Shown: positions 48,701-61,510 of the stretch, one piece after another
How the letters are laid out: every line of letters begins with the position of its first letter
How positions within the stretch are numbered: position 1 is the first letter of the stretch
Assembly (NCBI GenBank): GCA_037447655.1
Contig: JBBHKE010000060.1
Location: forward strand, 1 to 64,000
Direction of reading: 5' to 3'
Length of the DNA stretch: 64,000 nucleotides
From: Zygnema cylindricum
Lineage: Eukaryota > Streptophyta > Zygnematophyceae > Zygnematales > Zygnemataceae
Position numbers and translations under genes: made by a program
The notes under the pieces: generated by a model
Told to the model about the DNA's origin: nothing
What the model saw: the letters and a program-made list of their open reading frames with translations, nothing else
The model's database searches: none

Positions 48701-48837
48701 CCAGTTCTTATCACTCTCGTTTCCTTAGTGTGAAAGTTAACGGAACGTCTCGGTTGCAAAATTTGAGCTCATGGTTGTCAACTCAAACTGTTAGCTTATT
48801 CCTATCGATTTTACTTCTCATTCCAGTATTGGTTTGA
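36716..48837 (+). CDS. Giant proline-rich (hydroxyproline-rich glycoprotein-like) GPI-anchored wall protein
   Basis: Exon 1 (36716-36802, 29 codons) joins in frame across a 58-base GTAAGT...TTTTTTGCAG intron to a very long exon from 36861. Residues 1 to ~175 form a non-repetitive region ([32 protein letters not shown]) that I do not recognise. Then come 19-20 basic HPPGVG(K/R) heptads, [12 protein letters not shown] repeats, [20 protein letters not shown] repeats and YAPTPTP repeats. The last ~45 residues ([13 protein letters not shown]... then a hydrophobic run [16 protein letters not shown]) look like a GPI-attachment signal. Proline-rich repeats with Ser/Thr are the hallmark of plant extensins, AGPs and algal matrix proteins, so an extracellular matrix role is inferred. 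The frame shifts phase near 38387, 38742, 40190, 41048, 41229, 42930, 43906 and 47378. Sequencing or assembly errors in repeats are likely, but a decayed gene is possible. No signal peptide is visible at this start, so an upstream exon may be missing. A complete protein would be about 4,000 residues. Confidence 0.7.
36803..36860 (+). other. Short intron in the proline-rich gene
   Basis: GTAAGT at the 5' side and a T-rich tract with TTTTTTGCAG at the 3' side. Removing it joins ...LSFFC to DTAGKGNG... in phase 0. Confidence 0.65.
37278..37625 (+). repeat. Elastin-like basic heptad array, block 1
   Basis: About 15 heptads of the form (K/R)HPPGVG, with variants [14 protein letters not shown] and KRPPGVG, ending [11 protein letters not shown]. 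One Cys-bearing variant (CIG) recurs every few units. Underlying DNA repeats with a 21-base period (CATCCTCCTGGTGTGGGACGC). Confidence 0.9.
37755..37904 (+). repeat. Elastin-like basic heptad array, block 2
   Basis: Five heptads and the same [16 protein letters not shown] ending as block 1, separated from it by a Pro/Ser/Thr spacer. The match extends through the spacer start, so block 2 is a duplicate of the end of block 1. Confidence 0.88.
38003..42600 (+). repeat. Proline-rich array with ITPITPP / IPSPPSP units
   Basis: Roughly 90-100 units of 14-16 residues alternating (P)ITP(I/V)TPP(P/S/L) and (I/V)(P)SPP(S)P. DNA units of 42-48 bases are themselves arranged in longer blocks. A block of about 0.6 kb starting near 40740 recurs near 41659 (spacing about 919 bases), and its first part also near 40110. 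Five of the eight frame changes of the gene lie here. Confidence 0.9.
43000..46080 (+). repeat. Proline-rich array with [22 protein letters not shown] units
   Basis: About 25 units of ~36-42 residues combining SPPPPPP, (L/F)Q(E/Q)TPPPP, (L/H)(V/A)SFPPPT(I/F)S(S/N)(P/Q)PPPP and (V/F)[11 protein letters not shown] stretches are classic targets for extensin-type proline hydroxylation and arabinosylation. A segment near 44076-44300 recurs at about 45161-45385 (spacing ~1085). Confidence 0.9.
46100..48590 (+). repeat. YAPTPTPTP array
   Basis: The first ~1.3 kb is a tight array of (S)[12 protein letters not shown](T/A)P units built on an ACACCC/ACTCCT hexamer. After about 47600 it becomes less regular, with (Y/F)(A/S)P(T/N/I)P, DYAP, EYAP and NYAP variants. 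Non-contiguous Thr-Pro and Ala-Pro favour AGP-type glycosylation, and the regular Tyr could permit cross-linking. That is an inference from known wall proteins. Confidence 0.9.
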
Positions 48838-49529
48838 AAAAAAAATATGTAAATTTAGTTTTTTTGTGGACTGTTTAGTTCTTACACGAAAATATTAGGT
48901 AGAAACCTTGCCTTGGTGTAATTGGACTGAAAGGCTGACCGTACACACTGCTATTAGTGTTCATAATACTTTTCTTTCGTTTTTTTAGAGCTTAATGAGT
49001 AATTTAGATTAGGTTCAGGATGGAAATTTATTCCTTTTTGAATTTTCGTTTTACGTTTGTTTATTGAAAAATTCAAATAGGTTATGTTTGTTTATCGAAC
49101 AAGATGGAGGCTCTGAAGTTGGTATTCTTCTTTTTTTTGTCGAATAATTTAATAAGATATATTTGTTAATTGAACAATCACTATTGCTATTAATTTCCAC
49201 TGTTTTACTTGTATTGGTGTGTACTAAGAAAGTTTGGGGCTGCCTCAGCGATCCTCGACCTAATAACACTTTTTTTTTTAGATTTTTGAGATGGTTTACG
49301 AATATTATGCTTTACCAGATATATTATATACAAATTGTCACCAAACTCATTCTGTGCACTTGGAGAGAATGACATACAATTTCTATAACTTTTTTTGCTT
49401 ATTGTCTTCGTGATGTTTTTTACCAATTATTGTTCACGTGGCTTATCACAATTTGTCGTTTCCTTTTCTTGCCCAATTTATCCACTTTTCTTGCCCAATT
49501 TATCCACTTTTCCTGCCCCAACTATCTAC
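48838..49529. other. Downstream of the proline-rich gene
   Basis: No gene. A lone, diverged MITE family A-type end (ACACTGCTATTAGTGTTCA) stands at 48945-48965. A poly(A) signal cannot be assigned with confidence. Confidence 0.4.
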
Positions 49530-49795
49530 CATCTATGTATTTATTTATTTATTTATTAATTTATTACTTTATTTGTTTGTTTGTTTGTTTGTTTGTTTGT
49601 TTGTTTGTTTGTTTGTTTATTTGTTTATTTATTTGTTTATTTGTTTATTTATTTGTTTATTTATCTGTTTATTTATCTGTTTATTTATCCATTCGTTTAT
49701 TTATTCGTTTATTTATTCGTTTATTTATTCGTTTATTTAATTGTTTATTTATTTGTATATTTCTTTGTTTATTTCTTTATTTATTTGTTTGTTTT
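49530..49795. repeat. Tetranucleotide repeat (TTTR)n
   Basis: About 65 units of TTTA/TTTG with a pure TTTG core at 49575-49615 and interruptions towards the right (TTCG, CTTT). Every plus-strand frame is open and reads as Leu/Phe/Val/Ile/Tyr, which is not a protein signal. Confidence 0.95.
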
Positions 49796-52700
49796 CCTCC
49801 TTTTTTCTCCTTTCCTATTGGTTGTCTCTACCTAATGGTTTTCTTTTGACACACCATCGCCTCCTTTTCAAATCCGGGAAGCAGAAAGATTTCACATTCA
49901 GATGTGGACAGGTACAAAGAAAAGAAAAAAGATGAAAAACAAAAAAAAGGATGAAAATAAAAGATGCACTAGACGTGACACACGGAAACCATAATCACCG
50001 GTATTCGGCGAATTAGAAAAAATAAACTGATAACAATTAGACGAGTCCCAATATTCACCAAGAAACAGCAAATACCATCAAAAGGAAAATTTCCGACTTT
50101 ATTAAAAAGCGTGATAGTAAGCCATCTGAGTCCATGGGAACAAAAACATAAAAAATGAAAAAGGCGGCAATGCTAAAACTGAAAAACTGCATGTGGGGGA
50201 AAGCAAACAAAAAGGATAAGCAACTCAAAAGTAATGAACACACAAAAAAAGGAAGAGTAAAACAAAGACACCCAAAGAAGCAACAAACACCAAAAGAAAG
50301 ACCCAACACCATCGACTCTGAGAACTTGGTAGCAATCCAAATATCATTTTTTTTCGCATTTAGGTGTTGAACTTTTTTGGGTTGACATTGGATCCGTACT
50401 TTTTAAAATTTGAACCACGATAGAGATGGTTGGGTTACTACTATGTAGGACTTGCCTTAAAACTTGCCATCACATGCAAATCTGTTGGTACTTGCAACAA
50501 TTATGTAAATTTCTATTTTTTTAAGTATTGGTAACAAAATAATGTTGAAACAGTCCAATAAGGCAAAACCCGACTTATTTTTAGTTCACGAGGGCGGATG
50601 TTAGTCTTAAAAAGAATTCCCTATTGTGATGTTTTGCATGTTCAAAATTGTTAGTAGATGTGTTGCTCAAGCCCAACTCCCGTCCAACCTCCCCAACTAA
50701 CAATGTTTTGTACCATGATCGCCACGTGTCTTAATGGTAAAAGTAGGGGCAAAGCCTCGTCTCCACCTGATGAAATAAGTAAAAAAACGTTAAAAGTAGT
50801 AGTATTTCAGTTCAAAAAACGTTAGAAGTAGTGGTACAGCACCTGTAGTAAAGCTTAACATATGTTACACCTCTTAAGGCGTTTCACAAAGTTAAGTGTT
50901 CAACAATATTGACTTCCCGGTTTCGAATACCAGGAACCGGCATCCCCAACCAACGTACGACCCGGCAACTAACGGACCGACCGACCAACCGGCCCACCAA
51001 GTGTCTTCTTCCCCTTTAAAACATAGTTGAAAAGGGCTCATGGGGTGCTCATAGAAAAAAGAATTCCAACATTTTAGCTTTAATTTTTTGTGAATTGCAT
51101 TCCAGCTGCTGTGGTGGGGGCTCACAAAATGCATTAGATATTTTACCAATATAGAGCTGACCCGTTATGTTTGTTTGTCTATTTCCAGGTGAAATATCGA
51201 GGAAGTTGCTTGCTTGGTATCCAAAACTTCGCAAGCTTTGGCCTAAGACTGAACAACGAATAGGACATCCCTATCTATCACAAACTGTTCCTACACCTTA
51301 TGTAATTTCCACACATTGTCTAAGTATAAATTTGTTGTCTCTAAAGGCGACCCATCTATGTGTTTTGAAAAAAATGTACCATCGTTGTCGACCGCTCAAC
51401 AAAAGTATTCAGTTGAAATCGGAAACTGCATGATAAAATGCATAGTCACTTGGGCCTATGATCCATAGTCACATAGGCCCATGCCGTGTCATAGTCAATA
51501 TAGGCCTATGTTGTGTGAGGATCTACTAACTCTGTGCCAATCAGCTTTTGCTGAATCGAACTATTTTATTGGTCTGAAACATACGAGTGTTGCCTACATA
51601 ATGTGTTCACGTTGATTTTTTTGTTTTCTATTGCCCTGCTTGTAGTTTTTCGGTTTTGGCCATGCCACCCTTTTTGTACCCCTAGACTAAGATGGTTTAC
51701 CATCACGCTTTTTAATTCAGTCTGTTACTATTTTTTTACATAATGCTTCACATAATGACAAAAGATGGCCATGTGAAGTGAACAAACTTTGGATTTGTTT
51801 CTTCAAGAGGGTGGACATTGGGAGGCTACTCAAGGCCCGATACAATACTCAATCAAGTGGCCCGACGTGTTGGAGTTACCGCCCGTGACGCTGGTAAAAA
51901 GGAGCATGATTATGCACATCGAGATACTCTGGACGACTTTATTCCGATGGCAGTCAAGATATTTTGTTGTTTGGGTGTCGCTTTGGACGAGCTTCTCCAT
52001 GCTTGTGGTCGACACTCGTTCAAACGATGAGGACCTGCGAGTTCTCTCGATTCGGTCCTTCCTTCTTTGTATTTACTTCATTTTGTTCCTATGGACTCAG
52101 ATGGTTTACCATCGCGCTTTTTAATAAAGTCGCCCCCCCTTTTACTTGTGGCTTTACAACCAATGCAAGCTTCTATCCTTCTTTGATCGACTATCGTGGT
52201 CAAGGATCGTTGACGTGTTCCGAAACTAGCTCAGCGTGCTCCCCGGGCCTTTGAGGACTTACGAGGTTGCTTTTCCTAGATCTCTAGTTATGTAGAGATT
52301 TCATTGGGTAGTGTTGATCTTTAGATTCAGTGAAACGCGCCATATATTTTAAATTGCAATATTATTTGAATACCGCAAATGCAATTATGTAATGTGCATA
52401 AACAAGGGGATTCAAAACAGTGTAGAGACGAATATATCTTTGAGAGTGTTTAAGCACACCGTGGTGTCCTTACTTTCGTGCTTGTTACCTCTTTGAGTGA
52501 CATTGTTATGCATGTCATTTTTCTATTTATCCGTTTCTTTCGCCTTGCTTGTCCTTTTTGCTTGCTTCCCTCCACATGTAGTTTTTCAGTTTTAGCATTG
52601 CTACCCGTTTTGGTTCCCGTGAACTCAGATGGTTTACCATCGCACTTTTTTAATTCAACTTGATTCACTTATGATTAAAATCATATTCAGTCTCCCCGGT

Positions 52701-53148
52701 TAGCAATTTGAGTTGCTTCAACAATTTTTTCTTACATAGTAAATATCATAATCTCTTTTTCTTAATGACCGCACGTCTTTAAGGAAAAAAAATAAAGAAA
52801 TTGAAAAACAGGAAAAAAGGAATTGTGGCCAAATTAAAAAAGTAACACCAAAAAAAATTATAACCTGGTTATTTTTGCCAGAGAATTATTCTTTTTCACA
52901 CTATCTACTGCCTTTTCTTTTAGAATCAAAACAACCATGTGTCTCACACGTCGCCTTTATAGTCAATCTAACAAAACCTCGAAGGCAAATTTTGCTTTTG
53001 TATACCCCGTTTCCGACCAAACCTTGACTAAAATATTTACAAAAGGGCAATTTTTTTGCAAACATACATCACAACTTAAACGACAATTTGCTAAAAAAAT
53101 GATACAACATCTTGTTAACAAAAAAAAGAAAAAAAAGAAAAAACTAAA
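49796..53148. other. Intergenic with a dispersed repeat and an RT-type relic
   Basis: Four copies of one repeat are seen: about 50095-50215 (minus), 51620-51722, 52060-52135 and 52540-52672 (plus). Their shared core is GATGGTTTACCATCGCGCTT preceded by a TTTTTCGGTTTT stretch. At 51818-52030 one frame (TILNQVARRVGVTARDAGKKEHDYAHRD then TLDDFIPMAVKIFCCLGVALDELLHACGRHSF, split here) resembles the C-terminal tail of retroelement ORFs found in many plants, but no RT motif is left. A tRNA-box-like CCCGGTTTCGAATACC lies at 50919-50934 with no tRNA fold. Confidence 0.4.
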
Positions 53149-53342
53149 ATTGAGTTCTCGACCTTCTCTGTTTCTTCGCACTTCAATTCTCCATTTGATT
53201 TCCGTTTCGAGCACCTCCGGAAAAAGAACGAAAGAAAGAAAGGAAAAAAAAAAAAGTAATCTAAAACTGAGTTCTTCTCGACCTTCTCCGTTTCTTCGCG
53301 CTTCCCTTCTTGTTTTGACTTTCGTTTCGAGGACCTCCGGAG
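53149..53342 (-). repeat. Tandem duplication of the last coding bases of the J-protein gene
   Basis: The ~75 bases at 53268-53342 (last exon, basic tail and stop) recur at about 53151-53220, just after the stop, with an A-rich spacer also repeated (period ~115-120). Shared words include CTCGACCTTCTC, GTTTCTTCGC and TTTCGTTTCGAG. The downstream copy is in the likely 3' untranslated region. Confidence 0.75.
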
Positions 53343-54490
53343 TTTCCTCTCCCTCTCATATCCGAAAATAAATCGGATTCGTCAAAAAATCCGGCGGCCA
53401 TGGCTCTTGCCACATAATCCATAATCTCCTCTTCGCTCATATTTTCGAAATCGAAAGGAATATCAACACCCTCGTTTTGCGAAAAACCTTCGTTTTTATC
53501 GTTTTTATCGGTTTTATCGTGTTTATTTCCTTTTGAACCCGGTTTTCCCCTTACTTCTGATGGACACTTCACTGTCGTTTTTAAGAAAAACGTCGGTTTG
53601 TGGGTATTTGGGAGAGATTTCATTTTCTGTCCCAAAAAAAACAAAATACAACAAAAAAAAGTGAAGAAAAATGAAAAACAAACGGGGTTTCTTTCAAATG
53701 TGAATAGGAACGTAAACAAGATACAATTTCAATAAAAAATACGAAGGGACTGTTCAAAAAAAGAAAAGGGGCAAGCAGGATATATTTCAAATGAAGATTA
53801 GAACGCCAAATCGATAAACTTTTTTTTTTTTTTTTAATTTGACAGAAAAAGGTTTTGGGGTTTTACCTGACATTCTACCCACTGGGAAATATCGTAAACT
53901 TTTCCTTCGGAAAGAGTGTAGGCTCGTAAAGGACCCATCTGAAAATTCCATATACCCCATATATCCCAAATCAGCTACCAAAAAAGAAAAAAAAAATCTC
54001 AAAAAAGAAACCCAAAAACGAGAAAGGAGAAAAGGAGGGGGGGGGAGGGGAGGTTGACAGAAGAAAAGTGTGGAAAGCCGTGGAACGTTTTTGCAGAAAA
54101 GGTAGTTGAAGTCATTTTGAAGAGTCGAGGGAGAAGAATTACAAAACCATAAGTTTTACTATCCACAATAGATACCGTGAGCGCCATTTTTGCCGTCTGA
54201 CTAAGAAAAACGATGTGCAAATATCCATGCTAATTAGGGTAAAAAAAATCCACTCTCCCTCCCTCTCCCGCTCCTCTCTTTGAATGAGTACAATGTCTGT
54301 GCTCAGGGGCACACTGAATGGATATCCCCCTTCCCCTTCCTCCTCCCCTCTGTCTCTCTGTGCCTCCCTCTCTCAACCCCTTTCCCTTATAATCCCCACC
54401 CACCTCTCTTGTTCTCTCTCAATACATCAAAGATCTCCCTCCTCCCTTCCCACCACCTCTCTCATTCACCATATACCTCTCAGCGCAGTC

Positions 54491-54584
<94 letters not shown>

Positions 54585-57500
54585 TCCTCTCTAACCCCTA
54601 GAAAACCATAACCCCCCACCTCCCTTCTCTCCTCTCCCTTTGCATACATCTCTCGAAAGTATCTATGAGGAAAAATATATATATGTATACCGTCGGTATG
54701 AGACCAAGGAAAAAGTAATTGCAAGATTGCTCCGTCCAACCGTCTCCCTCCTTCGCCGGGTGAAATTCTTTACATTCCTGGTTTAAAAACCATCAAGAAA
54801 GGGGAAAAAAACGAAGAAAAAAAAACAGTTAGTTCCTCACAGTTTTAGGACTCCAGAAATACAAGTCTGGGACACGCCTCGACAATACTGTGGATATTAA
54901 TTTTCGTTTCTGAAAAGTAGTTATTTAATGACAGTCAGCTTTTTTTCCTTGGAAACAGATTAGGAAACCGTTTACGATGTTAATTCATTGTACTGTGATA
55001 TCAGCATTATTTATCAGGAATGGCTTAATGTCTAAAGTATCGACAATTATCGAATTCGATAATTATCTGTATCGCAATTATCTGGGTGAAAAAAAACGAT
55101 GAATGTACTTAATTATACATGTTTCAAAGGTCTTTCATACAAACAGTTTCCAAATTAATTGCAGCTTACGTCTCTGTACGTGTCCAAAACCTGAACATTT
55201 CTTCTCAACGACAGAGGTGATTATAATCATCATTATTATGTTTATACCATACGTACATAATAACACATATATTCGTATATACAACAACTGACGGCGAAAA
55301 CAAACATCGGCATGACACTTTTTTTTTTTGCGTACATAATTACAGTTATCCATACTTTAATAATCTACGCTAATATTTACATGTCTTTAAGGAATATTTA
55401 CAGAATATTTCCGGAATATCCTAGCTTCATTACTGTCAGCGTCAAAAGCACAATTCAACATTTCGTTTTATCGACGAAATCACCGTTTCGTCCATCGATT
55501 AATTGTGGTTATCGCGATTTCGATTTATCGAGTCGATAGATCGAATCTAGAAAAAAGAAATGCGGAATACATTGGGATTGACTGTAACCACAACTTGAAA
55601 GCTCAAAGTGCATGACCGACAAAAAAAGAAAAAAACTGGAATGAAATTAAACTGGTAACAGCGTATTATGTAGTCTGAATTTCAGTTTTTTCTATAAATT
55701 GCTATATTTTAGTACACTAAACCATTGACTGCCGTTAGTTTTTACGCCGACTTTTAAGATTTTCTGGATGCTTTTCAAGACTTTTTAATCAAACAAATTG
55801 TAAGTGCCCACTGGACCAAAAAAAAATGATTCTAAAAGCAGTCTTTCCCAAAAAACGAAGAAAAAAAAAATGGACAAAGGAGTCCTCACCTACTTTGGAT
55901 ATGGACCAGACTACTATTTTCCATATAAAAAACCATTAATCCATCCACACTATTGATTTCCCAATTGTCGTTGTTAAATGGCAACAATCTTAGCGATATT
56001 ATAAGTTTTTATTCAAATCATGGTGTCATTTGAACTACATTTTGAATTGAAAAATGTGTTCATAGAACTGTCTTATACGTCTTTGTTTTTCGCACTTTAG
56101 AACTATTAACTATGCTCCCAAGTATACTATGTGGAATCCATCCACACTGCCTATGGTGAGGCGCAAAGAGAGGTGTATTCTTGAGCCTGTCATAGCCTTT
56201 CAGCAAGTGAGTGAGGGGGGGGGGAGGTGGCGGGAGACGGGGCAAAGGAAGAAAAACAAACTAACTTGACACCATCGCGCCTCCGATCTTGTCCTCTGTA
56301 CCGGTTTCCAAACATGGGATTCTCCGCAGGAAAGACAATCAACTCTTTTGGAATCTGGGGGAAGTTCCTCCTCTGATTGTCCCTGTATTAAAAAAAAATC
56401 AACGTAAAAAAGATGGCTTTGTACATTTCACTATATATTTCTTTCTGGTGTTCAAATCATTTTCAACACCATGATTGTGACCCGCAACTCAACAAGGTCA
56501 AGACAAATAAAAAGCGGATAAAAAGAAAAAAAGAAACGGGAAGGTGAGGGTTGTGAGAAATGGACGAATCAAAAGCAAAAACCTACTCTGGCTTTTCTAA
56601 CTCGTTCCCGTAAACCTTCTAAAAACAATTGTCGTCTTAACTCCTCGTCGTACTCTTTCCGTTTATCTTCGTCCAACAATACCTGACCTCCCCCAATATA
56701 TCCACAGGCCAATTTTATCATCTCAACCAAGTCCAAAATCTTAAGTGTAAAAAACACCACATCCTCAGTAATTTTCAAGATTGCAAGGGTTTTTTAAGGT
56801 AAATATAGCAATGTTTTTTGCAGAAGTATTCCACTAGTCTTAAAACTTCCACAGTTATAATTTACATCGACAGACTTCTCATGTATTTAAAGTTTTCCAT
56901 TCCTCCCAACTCATAGAATATGCAGACCGAAACTTTTCACATATTTATTTCCACGAAACAGATAACTTTACAAAAACAATCGGAAAAGGACCGGCTTTCC
57001 GATCAAGGTTTTCCGAAGGTTTTTCCACCAAGGATATGCATCCAAAAGAAGTATGAAACTCATCCAAGCCAAACCCATGTGGACAAGGAGTTATAAGCGG
57101 CCCGGAGCCCTCGAGTTACCGGTTTCATGTTTACAGTTCTTGACTTTTGCCTAAAGTACTTTCCGGTGGTACTCGTCGAAAAATCTTGTAGGCACTCCGA
57201 AATCCGTACAATATTCTAACTTCCTTTACGTTCGTCAAAAAAACATTTGGTCAGCATATGATTTGAGGTTCTATGTGACATCCAAACCGTTTAAAGCTAT
57301 TAAGGATAACAAAAGTAATTCGGTCTTGGTTGTTTTTACCCCAAATCGTAAAATAGCAATAGTAACAAAATTAAAGGCTTGGACCGTGAGCCGCCACATA
57401 ACCCAGCCCTACACTACTACAATCGACTCTAAACTTTTCATTGATTATAGCATTTATTATACTCTAATGGTGATGAATGTCTTGTGAGTCCTCCTCTTGA

Positions 57501-60500
57501 TCCTCCCAGTCCCTCTTCTCCCACTCTCGTCTCCCTCTTGTTCTTCCCACTCTCCCTACTCTTCCTCTCCTCTCTTTTATTCGTCCCTCTCTCTCCTTCC
57601 CCTCACCTCATAGGCATTTTGTAAGCGCTTGAAAGCATCGGAAGCTTCTTCGTTTCCTTTGTGCTTATCCGGATGGACCAAAACCGCCTAAAAAAAACAT
57701 ACAAGACAAATGAAAAAAACTTTAAATACAGAAAAGCAAATATTCAATAGAGAAAAGAGAATCAAAAGAGCCCTCTATTGTCGATATGGACCGAGACCGC
57801 CGAAATATAAACACAAGTAAAAATAAATGAAGCCTTGAGATGGAATAGGCCCCGGTTTGCATTTAAAAAAACACACAATTAAGTGTGGATCACAATGATT
57901 ACCAAAAAGGTACGTGATTTCATAAATGTCGTTCACAATCATCCACTTACTTCGCTGACAAAAAATGGTGTATGGTGTTTCATCTCGAATACATGAAATA
58001 GCCTGGAAATCAATACAAAGGGTTACATTTCCCCAATGTGACCTGGTGTGGATAATTTTATATAGTCCATTGTGCCTACGTAAAATAGCGTTGATATTTC
58101 AAGTTTAAATTGCGCACGTGAATACATTGTAAAAAACATATTTCTCCATATTCGTCGACAATAACGTAAATTTGATTTTTTAGAAATATATCCAAAGCGA
58201 TCACCACAGAAAGACCAAAAGAAGAGGAAATACAACAAACTATATCTTGCATATAAGAAGACTTGAAATGCAATATTCAGGTATGTAGAGTTTTTAATAA
58301 TTTGGAAAGGTTTGATAGAGCTTTAAACCAAATTAAAGACCACAGACAAATGAGCTGACTTAAAAGAAATTTAAAAATACATGAAAAAAACCCAACCACT
58401 AAAACATACCAATTAATAAAATATGCGTGTTGCTAATGAAGTACACCCGCACGTTAACCCGATAAAAGCCTAATTGAGGATATCTTACCTTTCTCCGATA
58501 TTCCCGTTTAATCGTCACTCCATCGAAACTAGCATATCTCTCCAACCCCAAGACCGAATAATGATCCTCGCACCTTAAAACTCTCAATACTTCCTCTTCA
58601 GGTGACAGCTCAGCATTCTCTCGTCCCGTAGTGGATGCCCCCTCGGAAGAAAATTGCCGACCCTCTTGTGAAACGCCACCTGTCGACGACGACGGAGAAG
58701 ATGACGAGGAATTATCTGAATTTCCTCTCCGAAACCTCTCAAAAAAGTTGGGAAAACCCCCGCCTGTCTGGCCCGGAGGAGTAGGAGGTGATCCATAAGT
58801 TCCTCCTCCTCCTCCATCTCCTGGAGACTCTCCATTTCTACCGGTCGAAAACCCTCTCTCCTCTCTAAATTTCCCTTTTCCCGTCTTCGGAGAGGTGTTT
58901 TCTGTTGCATTTTTTCTCCAAGGACCTCCCGGAAACGACCAACTTGATTTCTTTTCTTGATCTTGCCTAGACCCCTTCTTTAAATTGGGTCCTCTCCCAC
59001 TTGTACTAGCCCTATTGAACTCTTCCGATCGAAAAAAACCACTGCCACTTTCCTGAAATTCCGACTCCGTAAAAGGTTCCGACCACTTCCCAGAAGTTTC
59101 TTGATACCCTTTGAATCTCTCGTCTCTCTGAGACCGTTCTTCCCCGTCCACTCCTCCTCCACCTCCTCCTCCCTTCATCTCTTCTTTTCCGTAGCTAAAT
59201 TCACTCTCTCTCGTTGTGGCTTTCATATCCTCTCCCATATAGTGGATAAATAAATCACTTGAAACACATCCTAAACCCCAACAAACTAAAAGGGCAAAAA
59301 AACCTCCCTGGAAAAACGTGGAGTAGAGGGAGAAGACGAGGCCGACGTTTAACGCGGATTTCACCATCTTAAGAACAGAAAATATGACTGGACAGAGAGG
59401 GAGAGGGAGAGACAAGAAAGAGGAAGATGGAGAGGGAGAGGAGAAGGGAGAAGGAATAGAGCGAAGAAGACAGGGAGAGGGAGAGGGAGGAAGAGAGAGG
59501 TGAGAGGGAGAAAAGGGGGGAAGAAAGAGAGGGAGAGAGAAAGGGAGAGAAAAAGGAAAGGGGGTTAAGGAGAGGGAGGAGGAAGATGAGAGAGAGAGGA
59601 AAATAAGCGGGAGAGAGGGGAAGTGGCACAGAGAGAAGGAAAGAGTTAAGAGTGCCGCAATTAAAAGGGGAAAGGCTGTCAATGGGAGAGAAAGAAAGAG
59701 TAAGGGAGAAGTCGAGTCAGAAAACTGTTGCATTCAGTCAACAGAAGGTCATCAGGAAGAGGAAGAGAGGGAAAGAGAGGGGTAGAGTGATGCATTTATC
59801 ATTGAATTGTACTGTAGCGTTTTTCTCCCGATATTTTTTGATACGCTACAGGTCAGTAGCGTAACGCCAAAATTTAAGCAGTGTATTGTGCTGCTCCTTT
59901 TTATTATACACTATTCGTAGCACGATACGCCACGCTACATCAGAGTATGTATAGTCCCGTCATTTGAACATACTACATATTGCAAATTTTTCAGGTAGCA
60001 ATTTTGCCACTGTATATTACGAATTCATATATTTATGTTACCACTTGGGCGTCCACTGTTGGATGAACCTACCCTATAAATTCCAAGGAGTGTGCTTGAT
60101 ACCTTTACGGCTGGGCTCCATTGGCTCATAAAACGCACTTTTTGCACAATGACCCAATTGGCGAGTCTATTGCAGGACGCATAATTTTGGCCACATATTT
60201 ACTATTACAAATTTCGCATAGTCACTACAAACAGCATCAAAAAAAAAAATGCGGGAATATACGATTTAATTCAACGGACTGTTTGTTTGGGTTTGGTTGT
60301 GTCATAATTTTGGATTCTTAATATACGACTTTATCTCTGAATGTAACTGCACCGCTGAGTCACAGCGTAGGCACGGCTAGCCCATGAATAGCAAGCCATC
60401 TAACTGTAAAAATTGGATAAGTTCTATCGATAGTCATATGATGCCTTCCTGTAGAGCTCTCGTAAACTCGACTGCTCTAGCGAATTGAATCGACCAGTAA

Positions 60501-61272
60501 TCAGTGGAATTTCTTGACGGCTTTCTGTAAAGTATTCGTTAGGTCAAGGACTACCAAATATGTCATACGCTATACCTGTACTAACAAATAGCCAACCTAT
60601 GAAAAAATCGTTTTTCTGCCTGTTTTTACTTTTAGCGTCACAATATTTTTTGGGATCAATTTCCAGATTGCGTGAATCAGTTTCCTTTTTCAGACGGCGG
60701 AAACAATTTCATATAATTCTCACAGGTAGTTTTAGTGTATCTTTTTTTCTTTTCCGTGAATTACACATGCAATGAAGTAACAGGTCCGCCAGATTTCCCA
60801 CGGCTGTGCCAGTCATCGATCAATTCACGGTATTATTTTTCGTGTCATCGATTTTTTTCAAAAATTCCATTTTATGACCCACAACAGGTGTTTTAAGAGC
60901 CGAGGGAACCCAGCCCTTGAACCAAGAATGTATTCCCCTACAAACTTATCTCGACTGATGTCATCGTAGGACATACTTTGAAGTTTCGGTAATCAAAAAT
61001 TGTGTACAGAAAGAATCGTATTCTATGCGATTACTGCAGGAAATCTTTTTTGTATCGTACGATACACAACATTTTTTTCTGTAATTTCTGAGGTCTGTAT
61101 AAAATATCGCAGCCTATTTTTGCCCTTGTATCCAATAATGTCGTTTTCTCCTCAATATACAGACTGCCATTTATATAAGGAAAGGCAGATAAAAATGGTG
61201 AGACAGAGTAAGAGGGAAGAACTAAGACATGATTACAGTTACACAGAGAAGCAGGTCAAGGAAAGCATTCAA

Positions 61273-61326
<54 letters not shown>

Positions 61327-61414
61327 GGAGGGGGAGCTTACTAAACAGTTGCGCTCCAGAATAGGAAAAACTTAAAAAGAGAGAACAAGTGAGAGAGAGA
61401 AAGAAAAAAAAAGC

Positions 61415-61510
<96 letters not shown>

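Noticed and set aside
49430-49935. Plus-strand frames of FVCLFVCLF and YLFIYLFI
   Set aside because: Translation of a (TTTR)n tetranucleotide repeat; looks like a membrane protein but all frames behave alike.
50919-50960. tRNA B-box-like GGTTTCGAATACC
   Set aside because: No D-arm, anticodon arm or acceptor pairing could be found around it.
54280-54739. RERERE and SLSLSL frames
   Set aside because: (GA)n microsatellite inside an intron of the J-protein gene.
59388-59733. Upstream extension of the exon 2 frame (SLPLSFPLSL-type sequence)
   Set aside because: It is a polypyrimidine tract ending in CAG at the acceptor; exon 1 at 61638-61764 joins exon 2 in phase, so this is intronic.
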